From: an uncultured Acidobacteriaceae bacterium
GTDB taxonomy: Bacteria; Acidobacteriota; Terriglobia; Terriglobales; Acidobacteriaceae
Direction: 5' to 3'
NCBI GenBank assembly: GCA_903842845.1
Contig: CAIMNN010000322.1
Span: 1-9,795, forward strand
DNA length: 9,795 nt
The notes beneath the pieces are model-generated. The model did no database searches. It worked only from the letters and a program-made list of their open reading frames with translations, and was not told the DNA's origin. Below, piece after piece: positions 1 through 5,777 of the stretch. Each line of letters starts with the position of its first letter. The first letter of the stretch is position 1. The position numbers and the translations under genes were made by a program.

Positions 1-342
1 GACGTCCTCGACCTCACCGCAACCGAAGAGGTACTCGGCAAGCCCGTCGCCAGTGACCTGCGCGAAGGCAAAGCCACCCTCGCCGTCATCCATGCCTATC
101 AGCACGGCACCGAAGCCGAGCACGCGCTTGTGCAGAGCGTTTTGGACGACCGCAGCTTCACACGCGTCACCCGCGAAGAGATTCAGGCGCTGCTCGCGAA
201 GTACAAGAGCGTCGACTACGCCATGGCCGCCGCCGACCATTACGCCAACATCGCTCGCGAAGAACTCAGCCGCTTCCCCGACTCCGAAGCCCGCCGCGCA
301 CTGATGTGGATTCCTGATTTTGTGGTTGCACGAGATAAATAG
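1..342 (+). CDS. Polyprenyl diphosphate synthase, C-terminal part (5' end outside window)
   Basis: The frame is open from base 1 and ends at TAG 340-342, giving 113 residues of an enzyme family usually about 320 long. The first visible residues, DVLDLTATEEVLGKPVASDL, are the end of the second aspartate-rich motif (DDxxD, with its first Asp just outside the window) followed by the conserved LGKP-x-x-SDLxEGKxTL stretch of trans-isoprenyl diphosphate synthases. These soluble or membrane-associated enzymes condense isopentenyl diphosphate onto an allylic diphosphate using Mg2+ bound by the two Asp-rich motifs. The 'EGKATL..IHA' segment and the helical C-terminus ending in IPDFVVARDK resemble the long-chain enzymes that make the quinone side chain (IspB/HepT type). 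Product chain length is set by residues upstream of the first Asp-rich motif, which are not in the window, so the exact product cannot be named. Codon use is GC-rich, unlike the next two genes. Confidence 0.9.
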   Translation, partial: DVLDLTATEEVLGKPVASDLREGKATLAVIHAYQHGTEAEHALVQSVLDDRSFTRVTREEIQALLAKYKSVDYAMAAADHYANIAREELSRFPDSEARRALMWIPDFVVARDK

Positions 343-357
343 TCGCTTTTGATTAAT

Positions 358-386
358 TAGACAAATTGTAAGCGTATGATTATCAT
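358..386 (+). promoter_or_regulatory. Candidate sigma70-type promoter for the AT-rich gene pair
   Basis: TAGACA at 358-363 (five of six matches to TTGACA) is followed by exactly 17 bases and TATCAT at 381-386 (five of six matches to TATAAT). It lies 28 bases upstream of the ATG at 415. A small inverted repeat, ATCATT at 385-390 and AATGAT at 398-403, overlaps the end of the -10 box and the likely transcription start, where an operator could sit. The DNA is AT-rich, so a chance match is possible. Confidence 0.4.
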
Positions 387-414
387 CATTCAAGAGTAAT
401 GATTCAGGGGGTTT

Positions 415-930
415 ATGAATCCCGATTTTATATACGCAGAACCGATTATCGCCTATCCTGAAAAAGAATTTGAAATGGCTCTCCGAATTGTAATCAGTAA
501 TTTGCTTCAGTCTAGAGCGTTAAAAAGTGCTGTACCAAGATTCGGGCTCGATATAGCATTTGACATTATTGACCCTCATCAAAACTCTCCAACTCATTTA
601 GAAATAGAGGTTAAGGCATATAAAGGACAACGACAAGGCGGTGTAGAATTTGGTAATAAAAAAGGAGGGTCGCAAGTAGATCTACTGCTAACAGATGCAA
701 ATGAATTGATAGAATATGAAAAGATTATTCGATGGGCATTCGTTGATGCGACAATGAAGGTTGGTACACGTCGCTATGCGTTGATTACTTGCATCGAAGC
801 AAGAGACGCAGTAATGGGAAGCGTATGCCGCGGGAAACAAAACAACTTCAAAATGTCATCAATCAAAATGCATCAAATCTCATGGCCAGATTTCATTCAG
901 AAACTTAGTGATTTTCTGATTCAATCTTGA
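415..930 (+). CDS. Hypothetical protein, possible PD-(D/E)XK nuclease-like fold
   Basis: I do not recognise this 171-residue family by name. Residues 43-70 read like the core of a PD-(D/E)XK endonuclease: a strand with acidic residues (FGLDIAFDIID, D46/D50/D53), a short loop, then HLEIEVKAYKG with E65-x-K67 on a hydrophobic strand and Gln72/Gln74 just after. A strand-like IIRWAFVD follows at 104-111. There is no signal peptide or membrane segment, so it is probably cytoplasmic. The start has AGGGGG (406-411) only 3 bases before ATG, a tight Shine-Dalgarno. The gene is clearly AT-richer than its neighbours, with many AAA, ATA, TTA and AGA codons, which suggests recent acquisition. It ends 19 bases before the next gene, so the two probably share a transcript. 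The coding call is fairly firm; the nuclease idea is inference from one motif and could be wrong. Confidence 0.75.
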   Translation: MNPDFIYAEPIIAYPEKEFEMALRIVISNLLQSRALKSAVPRFGLDIAFDIIDPHQNSPTHLEIEVKAYKGQRQGGVEFGNKKGGSQVDLLLTDANELIEYEKIIRWAFVDATMKVGTRRYALITCIEARDAVMGSVCRGKQNNFKMSSIKMHQISWPDFIQKLSDFLIQS

Positions 931-949
931 GCCGAGATGGAGAAGAACT

Positions 950-1471
950 ATGAAGTTGAAAATTGTGATGTTTTTATTGTTGGTAGCAGTCTTTACTAAA
1001 TCAGGTTCAACACAAAAGATATCGGAGTTGAACCCTAAAATAATCGCGTCAGATGTAGAAACGCGATTTGCCGCTTGCCCTCGTCGTGAAATGGTTACAT
1101 CTTTCGAACGAAAATTCCATAAATCTGTATGGGTGAAAGGTGCATGGGGCCCTCCAACAAATGTCTTTGCTGATATAAAGGCTAATGATTCATTGTTATA
1201 CCCATATTTATTGGTAGTGGAATACAATTTGGCATTCTCGGAAGGTGTTGAGCATAAAACAAAAGATGAGGCACAAAATGATAATGATTTGTCACAACAA
1301 ACACTTTTGCCATCCGCAGGTGTAGGAAAATATCGAAATACCTTTTTGGTCAATAAAGACGGTCTTCATTTAAAAACAACTGAAATTCAAGTAACGGATT
1401 TTTATGGTTCGCCGAAAGGCTGGCAAGAAAGACCAGTTTGGGCTGATGCATGTTGGGATCAATTGAAATAA
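950..1471 (+). CDS. Hypothetical exported protein
   Basis: A 173-residue protein of no family I can name. Residues 1-20 form a signal peptide: a basic MKLK start, then a hydrophobic stretch (IVMFLLLVAVF), with likely cleavage near S18-G-S20. There is no lipobox cysteine, so it is probably periplasmic or secreted. The mature part has two cysteines, C43 (AACPRR) and C168 (DACW), placed near the two ends and able to form one disulphide. Trp-, Tyr- and Phe-rich patches such as WVKGAWGPP (61-69) and LLYPYLLVVEYNL (82-94) point to a beta-rich fold. The charged stretch EHKTKDEAQNDND (101-113) is probably a loop. The start is well supported: GGAG at 939-942 lies 7 bases before ATG. It follows the nuclease-like gene by 19 bases and shares its AT-rich codon use, which suggests co-transcription and shared origin. 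It ends 27 bases before the convergent ribA stop. Confidence 0.8.
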   Translation: MKLKIVMFLLLVAVFTKSGSTQKISELNPKIIASDVETRFAACPRREMVTSFERKFHKSVWVKGAWGPPTNVFADIKANDSLLYPYLLVVEYNLAFSEGVEHKTKDEAQNDNDLSQQTLLPSAGVGKYRNTFLVNKDGLHLKTTEIQVTDFYGSPKGWQERPVWADACWDQLK

Positions 1472-1473
1472 CT

Positions 1474-1503
1474 GGTGAGTGAATTCAGTTCATCATCCTC
1501 ACC
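1474..1503. terminator. Weak hairpin between convergent gene ends
   Basis: GGTGAG (1474-1479) pairs with CTCACC (1498-1503), and an inner TGAA/TTCA (1480-1483 with 1489-1492) can extend the stem around a 5-base bulge. It lies exactly between the exported-protein stop and the ribA stop, covering the latter. There is no T-run on the + strand. On the - strand an AT-rich stretch (AGTTATTTCAATT) follows. It could be a poor bidirectional terminator or a chance structure. Confidence 0.2.
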
Positions 1504-2128
1504 CCGCCAAATGCCCCATCTTTTCCTGCTTGGTCTTGATGTACCGCTCAAAGCTCTCCTGCGACTCAACCTCGGCTGAGACCCGCTCCACAACATCGAT
1601 TCCCCCCGCCTCCAGCGCGGCAACCTTTTCGGGATTATTCGTCATCAGCTTCACTGCCTTCACTTCCATCAGCTTCAGCACCGCTGCCGGCATCTCAAAC
1701 TCGCGCAGGTCGGCGGCAAAGCCCAGTTCCACATTCGCCTCAACCGTATCGCGCCCGTGGTCCTGCAACTCGTACGCGCGCAGCTTCGCCATCAAACCGA
1801 TGCCGCGCCCCTCCTGCTGCTCGTAAAGCAGAATCCCCGCGCCAGCCTGCGCTATCCGCTGCAACGCCAGCTCCAACTGCAAACGGCAATCGCAGCGCAG
1901 CGAGCCAAACACATCGCCGGTCATGCACTGCGAGTGGATGCGCACCAGCGGCGGCGTAGAGTGCACGTCGCCCATCACCAGCGCGACCAGGCCCTCGATC
2001 TTCGTCGTAGTCTCGCCCGTCTTCGCCGACTGGCCTTCAACCACGCCCTCAAAGCCAAGAATCCTGAAATGCCCCCACCGCGTTGGAAAATCCGCTTCAG
2101 CCACTTTTTGTACGTTGGTCAATCCCAT
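1499..2128 (-). CDS. ribA: GTP cyclohydrolase II (riboflavin biosynthesis)
   Basis: RibA opens the imidazole ring of GTP, releasing formate and pyrophosphate and giving 2,5-diamino-6-ribosylamino-pyrimidinone phosphate, the first step from GTP to riboflavin; it is cytoplasmic and zinc-dependent. The zinc ligands are visible as C68, C79 and C81 in RIHSQCMTGDVFGSLRCDCR (63-82). EQQEGRGIGL (103-112), RAYELQDHGRDTVEAN (117-132, with the catalytic Tyr119), GFAADLREF (136-144) and LMTNNPEK (161-168) are all characteristic, and the C-terminus ends in the usual KTKxEKMGHL. At 209 residues it is a complete stand-alone enzyme of the E. coli RibA type, with no fused RibB (DHBP synthase) domain. AGAGG lies only one base before the ATG at 2128, too close to serve it; it would fit better for a TTG at codon 3, or the transcript may start at the ATG. 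No FMN riboswitch fits in the 60-base gap upstream. The neighbouring lytS-like gene diverges from it. Confidence 0.95.
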   Translation of the reverse strand: MGLTNVQKVAEADFPTRWGHFRILGFEGVVEGQSAKTGETTTKIEGLVALVMGDVHSTPPLVRIHSQCMTGDVFGSLRCDCRLQLELALQRIAQAGAGILLYEQQEGRGIGLMAKLRAYELQDHGRDTVEANVELGFAADLREFEMPAAVLKLMEVKAVKLMTNNPEKVAALEAGGIDVVERVSAEVESQESFERYIKTKQEKMGHLAG

Positions 2129-2134
2129 ACCTCT

Positions 2135-2140
2135 ATTCTA
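2135..2140 (-). promoter_or_regulatory. Candidate -10 box of ribA, leaderless position
   Basis: On the minus strand TAGAAT ends 6 bases before the ribA ATG, so the usual transcription start would fall on or next to the start codon. There is no good -35 hexamer 16-18 bases further up, so support is mainly positional and from the similar arrangement before other genes in this window. Confidence 0.25.
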
Positions 2141-2188
2141 TCGCCCAATGAACTCCTGCCGTTCCATCTAACGGGAGCGGTATATTGA

Positions 2189-3499
2189 ATGGAAGGGCCG
2201 CCAGCGATGGAAATGTCAGACAAGCTCATCCTCATCACGCTGCTCGTCAAGCTCGGCGTCGCCGCCGCCGTGGCCAGCGCCCTCACGCGTTCACGCAGCT
2301 TTGCACGCGTTCTCTTCATTGAGCACCGCTCCCGCCGCGACTCGCTCATCCTGCTCGCCTTCATCCTCGTCCCGCTCACGCTCGGCGTCCTCGTCCGCAA
2401 CTCAGTCCCCAACTTCCTCGCCGCCGACATCTCTTTCGAGGCCATCATCCTTATCGGCCTGCTCCTCGGCCCCGGCTACGCCGCACTCGGCGGCATCATC
2501 TTCGCCCTGCCCGCCGTCTACCATCACGAGTACTTCGCCCTGCCCTTCAACGCCGCACTTGGTGCCGCCGCCGGGCTCGTTGGTATGTTCGTTGAGCCGG
2601 AAGAGATATGGTCCTTCACACCTTTCATCGACCTCAGCCTCTACCGATGGGTTCGCCGCAACCTAGCCAAGCCACGCATCGACCGCCAGATCTTTCTGCT
2701 CTTCCTCATCGTCTTGATGGAGGCTGCGCGCGATTGGATCGCCTACCTTCATCCCAATCGCCTCTTCGCCCTTGAGCCCGAGCAACTCTGGATCCGCGCA
2801 CTCGTCCTCGTCTCCGCGCCCATGGTCGTCGGCATCATGCTCAAGGTCTGGAACACTCTGCGCCTCGAGCTCAAGCTCGATGAGCAACGTCGTCTCTTCC
2901 TTGAGGCGCGCCTTGACGCGCTTCGCCGCCAGATCAATCCTCACTTCCTCTTCAACACGCTCAACTCCATCGCCTCGCTCGTCCGCGTGCAGCCCGAGCT
3001 CGCCCGTGAGATGACCGTCAAGCTCGCCAACATTCTCCGCGCTCTACTGCGCGATCACGACACCTCCGTCACGCTGCGCGACGAGCTCGCCTTCACCGAC
3101 GACTACCTCGCCATTGAGGTCGTCCGCTTCGGCACGGAAAAATTGAAGGTCGTCAAGGAGATCGAGCCCGAGACGCTCGATGTCCAGGTTCCCGGCATTC
3201 TGCTTCAGCCGCTCATTGAGAACTGCATCAAGCACGGACTCGAGCCGCGCATCCACGGCGGACAGATCATAATCCGCAGTCGCATGCAGAGCGGCAGCAT
3301 CGTTATCGAAGTGGAAGATGATGGCGTCGGCATCGGCGGCCGTCCGGCCAAAGACGTGCGCAATACCGGCAACGGCATCGGCATGAAGAACGTTCGCGAG
3401 CGGCTTGAAGTTTTATATGGCAGTAACGCGCGCTTCACCGTGGTCAGCAGTCCGGGGCGCGGCACGCTAGTCTCAATAGAAATACCAACCAGTAACTAG
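2189..3499 (+). CDS. LytS/YehU-type membrane sensor histidine kinase
   Basis: A 436-residue sensor kinase. About six hydrophobic segments (roughly 11-32, 52-72, 84-108, 118-134, 168-186, 202-224) form an N-terminal membrane sensor resembling the 5TM-Lyt class. A short helical linker (225-245) leads to the His_kinase (PF06580-type) box QINPHFLFNTLN (248-259), with H252 the expected phosphoacceptor. The ATPase domain shows the N box PLIENCIKHG (341-350, N345), DDGVGIG (377-383) and the G2 box GNGIGMKNVRERL (394-406). Kinases of this family normally phosphorylate a LytTR-type response regulator encoded next door. None is seen: the downstream neighbour is a convergent glycosyltransferase. The start is uncertain. 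ATG 2189 has GGGAG 11 bases upstream, but ATG 2207 (codon 7) has GGAAGGG 9 bases upstream and is equally plausible. Its TAG overlaps the stop of the convergent gene within the four bases CTAG. Confidence 0.93.
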   Translation: MEGPPAMEMSDKLILITLLVKLGVAAAVASALTRSRSFARVLFIEHRSRRDSLILLAFILVPLTLGVLVRNSVPNFLAADISFEAIILIGLLLGPGYAALGGIIFALPAVYHHEYFALPFNAALGAAAGLVGMFVEPEEIWSFTPFIDLSLYRWVRRNLAKPRIDRQIFLLFLIVLMEAARDWIAYLHPNRLFALEPEQLWIRALVLVSAPMVVGIMLKVWNTLRLELKLDEQRRLFLEARLDALRRQINPHFLFNTLNSIASLVRVQPELAREMTVKLANILRALLRDHDTSVTLRDELAFTDDYLAIEVVRFGTEKLKVVKEIEPETLDVQVPGILLQPLIENCIKHGLEPRIHGGQIIIRSRMQSGSIVIEVEDDGVGIGGRPAKDVRNTGNGIGMKNVRERLEVLYGSNARFTVVSSPGRGTLVSIEIPTSN

Positions 3500-4638
3500 C
3501 CCTTGGCCAGCACCGTGTCGTAGAACTCCACATATTTTTTAACAATATCGCTGGCGCAAAAATGTTTTTTCGCCGTTTGCCGCGCCGACCTGCGCATCAC
3601 TTCAAGCTTCGCCCAGTCGCCAAGCAGTTCGAGCGCGCCGGCCGCCATCTCATCGACATCACCCACTTCATAAAGCAGTCCGGTCACGCCGTTGTCTATC
3701 AGCTCCGGCACGCCGCCCACATTCGTCGCCACCGCAGGCACGCAGCAGGCCATCGCCTCAAGCGCAGCCAATCCAAACGACTCCTGCTCGCTCGGCATCA
3801 GCAGCAGGTCCGCCAACGGCAGCAGCTTGTTCACCTGGTCCTGCTTGCCCAGGAACTGCACGCGGGTATGAATGCCGAGGTCGTGCGCCAGCCATTCCAC
3901 CGCGGAACGCTCAGGCCCGTCGCCCACCAGCACCAGCCGCGCCGACATTTCGTGCGCGATGCGCGCAAATATCTTTACTACATCGGTCACGCGCTTCACT
4001 GGGCGGAAGTTCGAGAGATGCATCAGCAGCTTCTCATCCGGCTGCGCAAACCGCAGCCGCGCCTCGGCGCGCAGATCTTCATCGTCTATCGGGTGATACA
4101 CGTCGCAGTTCACGAAGTTCGGAATCACTTCTATCGGCCGCGTCACGTCAAAATCCTCCACCGTGCGCTGCTTTAAATATTCACTGATGCTCGTGACCCC
4201 ATCGCTCTCCTGAATTCCAAAGCGCGTTATCGGCAGGTAGCCGCGGTCCAAACCGACAAGCGTTATATCTGTTCCGTGCAGCGTCGTCACAAACGGCAGC
4301 CGCCGCCCACGCGCTGCGAGCATCTGCCGCGCCAAGAGCGCACTCACCGAGTGAGGAATGGCGTAATGCACATGCAGCAGGTCGAGCTCGCAGAACTCCG
4401 CAACCTCGGCCATGCGCGAGGCCAGCGCCAGGTCATAGGGCGGAAACTCAAAGAGTGGATAGCTCGAGACCGGGACCTCGTGATAAAAAATTCCCTCTTT
4501 GCGGCCTGCCAACCGGAACGGTTGCGAGTACGAGATGAAATGCACCTCGTGGCCAAGCCCGGCCAGCTCAATGCCAAGCTCCGTGGCCACAACGCCCGAG
4601 CCGCCATAGGTGGGATAACATGTGATTCCAATCTTCAT
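3496..4638 (-). CDS. bshA: N-acetyl-alpha-D-glucosaminyl L-malate synthase, bacillithiol biosynthesis (GT4)
   Basis: BshA joins GlcNAc from UDP-GlcNAc to L-malate, the first step of bacillithiol synthesis, in the cytoplasm. The 380-residue length is normal for the family. The N-terminal Rossmann half carries CYPTYGGSGVVATELG (7-22), DLLHVHYAIPHS (86-97) and TTLHGTDITLVG (118-129). The C-terminal half has HLSNFRPVKRV (207-217), VGDGPE (238-243) and the GT4 E-x7-E pair E286/E294 in SEQESFGLAALEAM (283-296), followed by VGGVPELI (308-315). YGGSG, HxHYAIPHS and NFRPVKR together are typical of BshA rather than of general GT4 enzymes, but a related hexosyltransferase role cannot be fully excluded. 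It lies 91 bases downstream of a deacetylase gene on the same strand. The Shine-Dalgarno is poor (AAGG, 3 bases from ATG). The stop overlaps the lytS-like stop head-on. Neither a PIG-L-type BshB nor BshC is in the window. Confidence 0.88.
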   Translation of the reverse strand: MKIGITCYPTYGGSGVVATELGIELAGLGHEVHFISYSQPFRLAGRKEGIFYHEVPVSSYPLFEFPPYDLALASRMAEVAEFCELDLLHVHYAIPHSVSALLARQMLAARGRRLPFVTTLHGTDITLVGLDRGYLPITRFGIQESDGVTSISEYLKQRTVEDFDVTRPIEVIPNFVNCDVYHPIDDEDLRAEARLRFAQPDEKLLMHLSNFRPVKRVTDVVKIFARIAHEMSARLVLVGDGPERSAVEWLAHDLGIHTRVQFLGKQDQVNKLLPLADLLLMPSEQESFGLAALEAMACCVPAVATNVGGVPELIDNGVTGLLYEVGDVDEMAAGALELLGDWAKLEVMRRSARQTAKKHFCASDIVKKYVEFYDTVLAKG

Positions 4639-4648
4639 ATGCCTTATG

Positions 4649-4654
4649 AGGATA
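4649..4654 (-). promoter_or_regulatory. Candidate -10 box before bshA
   Basis: TATCCT on the minus strand ends 10 bases before the bshA ATG and would give a leader of only about 3-4 bases. The bases after it, CATAAGG, resemble those after the TAGACT box upstream of the ydjC-like gene (CATAAAG). No convincing -35 box was found. If real, bshA can be transcribed independently of the deacetylase gene. Confidence 0.2.
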
Positions 4655-4729
4655 CGCCGTCAGGCCTCGCAAAGACCCGGCCGTCGATATAAATCCTCGT
4701 TAAATAAATTTCGCTAAACAACTTATGTT

Positions 4730-5584
4730 TTATAGGCCGCCGAAGTTGAACAATCGCAGCGCTTCAATTTCCTTCAACGCAGAGAGCGCCTCGCGTTCTA
4801 CGTCGCGCGATTCAAGCAACCTCGTACGCGCCGTGGCCAACTCAGCATCGTTGTATCCGGGATGTGTGACCAGCTCATACGCCGCGCCCGGCTCGGCCAC
4901 GCGCATCATTGCTTCAACCAGCGCGCGCACAGTCTTAGCGTCGAGCGTTCCCGTCGCCAGCACACCTAGCGCGCCTTCAGTCGTCCGCAATCCCGCAGCT
5001 TTGACGCGACGCATAAATCCGCCGCGCATCCGGCGCAGCAACGCCACTTGAACTTTGCGCTTCAGCGGAGCCCCCGGCGTCGCCGCCACACTCCACGCCG
5101 GCTCAAAAGGATTCCGCACCGCGCCCACGCCGCAGCTCTTCGCCGCGCGCAGAACCGGCTCCAACACCTCGCGAAACATGTGTGTGTGTTTATGCGTGTC
5201 AAAGTGCGTCAGCTCGATGCCGTGCTCCTTCAGCCGCATCATCTGCGCCCGCGCTTCGGCTTCCATCTCACGCGCCGCAATCCGCCCACTCAACACACGC
5301 GACAAAAACTTACCCAGCGTCGGATAGAACCGCTCCGTGCTTTGGTCCACAAGCGTCGGCAATTCTGTTGCCGGTAGCACCGGCTCTCCATCCACCAGAA
5401 CAACATGACAGCCCACGCCCAGCCCCGGCGTCCTCAGTGCAATCGCAACCGCTTCATCCGTCGCCGCAGCATTCGCCATCAGCGTCGCACTGGTCAGCAC
5501 ACCGGCTGCATTCAGCTCCGCAATCGCGCGGTTCACGCCCCCGGTCAGGCCAAAATCATCGGCATTTACAATCAGTCGCGCCAT
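4730..5584 (-). CDS. YdjC/ChbG-family carbohydrate deacetylase, HpnK-like
   Basis: A 284-residue metal-dependent deacetylase of the YdjC family. Visible family features are LIVNADDFGLTGGVNRAI (4-21), with the aspartate pair D9-D10 and D10 a likely catalytic or metal residue; GVGCHVVLVDGEPVLP (56-71) with H60; the metal-site stretch LTHFDTHKHTHMF (125-137) containing D129 and H127/H131/H133/H135; and VTHPGY (239-244) with H241. The 'G-H-x-VLVDG-PVLP' pattern is closer to HpnK, a protein found in hopanoid gene clusters, than to ChbG, which deacetylates chitooligosaccharides. No hopanoid gene is next to it here, so the substrate is open; any N-acetylated sugar or lipid-linked sugar is possible. 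There is no signal peptide, so it should be cytoplasmic. It precedes bshA on the same strand. It is not homologous to the known PIG-L-type BshB deacetylase. Confidence 0.88.
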   Translation of the reverse strand: MARLIVNADDFGLTGGVNRAIAELNAAGVLTSATLMANAAATDEAVAIALRTPGLGVGCHVVLVDGEPVLPATELPTLVDQSTERFYPTLGKFLSRVLSGRIAAREMEAEARAQMMRLKEHGIELTHFDTHKHTHMFREVLEPVLRAAKSCGVGAVRNPFEPAWSVAATPGAPLKRKVQVALLRRMRGGFMRRVKAAGLRTTEGALGVLATGTLDAKTVRALVEAMMRVAEPGAAYELVTHPGYNDAELATARTRLLESRDVEREALSALKEIEALRLFNFGGL

Positions 5585-5591
5585 CTTTATG

Positions 5592-5597
5592 AGTCTA
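5592..5597 (-). promoter_or_regulatory. Candidate -10 box of the ydjC-like gene, leaderless position
   Basis: TAGACT on the minus strand ends 7 bases before the ATG at 5584. No Shine-Dalgarno is visible in the 7-base gap (CATAAAG), so a transcript starting at or beside the ATG is plausible. A matching -35 box at normal spacing is not seen. Confidence 0.25.
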
Positions 5598-5627
5598 CCA
5601 ATCTCGCGGCTGTCACACCCTCCGCGC

Positions 5628-5657
5628 TTGGTCGCGCAACCACTTCACTGGTATCAT
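5628..5657 (+). promoter_or_regulatory. Candidate promoter of the tRNA-Val gene
   Basis: TTGGTC (5628-5633), an 18-base spacer and TATCAT (5652-5657) precede the tRNA by 11 bases, so the primary transcript would have a very short 5' leader for RNase P to remove. The -10 hexamer is a five of six match; the -35 is weaker. Confidence 0.45.
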
Positions 5658-5668
5658 TGAAGAATCGT

Positions 5669-5745
5669 GGGCGGTTAGCTCAGCTGGTTAGAGCGCCTGC
5701 TTTACACGCAGGATGTCGGGGGTTCGAATCCCTCACTGCCCACCA
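5669..5745 (+). tRNA. tRNA-Val, anticodon UAC, with encoded CCA
   Basis: The 77-base cloverleaf is complete. Acceptor GGGCGGT (5669-5675) pairs with ACTGCCC (5735-5741) with one G-T wobble. The D arm is GCTC...GAGC. The anticodon stem is CCTGC (5696-5700) with GCAGG (5708-5712) around loop TTTACAC, giving anticodon TAC at 5703-5705, which reads GUA and related valine codons. The T arm is GGGGG (5718-5722) with CCCTC (5730-5734) around TTCGAAT. The discriminator is A5742 and CCA is encoded at 5743-5745. It is a single tRNA, not a cluster, and converges on the GH30 gene, whose stop is 32 bases away; no clear terminator is visible between them. No repeat of the tRNA 3' end was seen elsewhere in the window, so nothing suggests an integrated element here. 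Confidence 0.97.
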
Positions 5746-5777
5746 AAACTCTTGCGCCATCCCCGCGCCAGCCTCGA

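Noticed and set aside
385..403. Inverted repeat ATCATT/AATGAT before the first AT-rich gene
   Set aside because: Only six base pairs in AT-rich DNA. Not called as a separate operator or terminator, though it overlaps the candidate -10 box.
880..1353. 157-codon minus-strand open frame opposite the AT-rich pair
   Set aside because: It covers the end of one gene and most of the next, both of which have better starts, ribosome sites and a signal peptide. Its protein has no recognisable feature.
2129..2188. FMN riboswitch upstream of ribA
   Set aside because: The 60-base divergent gap is far too short and lacks the conserved RFN-element sequences.
3562..4176. 204-codon plus-strand open frame opposite bshA
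   Set aside because: A His/Arg/Gln-rich shadow of a gene whose catalytic motifs are all in the other strand.
5669..5777. tRNA-Val 3' end as an integration site for a mobile element
   Set aside because: No integrase and no second copy of the tRNA 3' end were seen in the window. The following gene is an ordinary GH30 gene with host-like composition.
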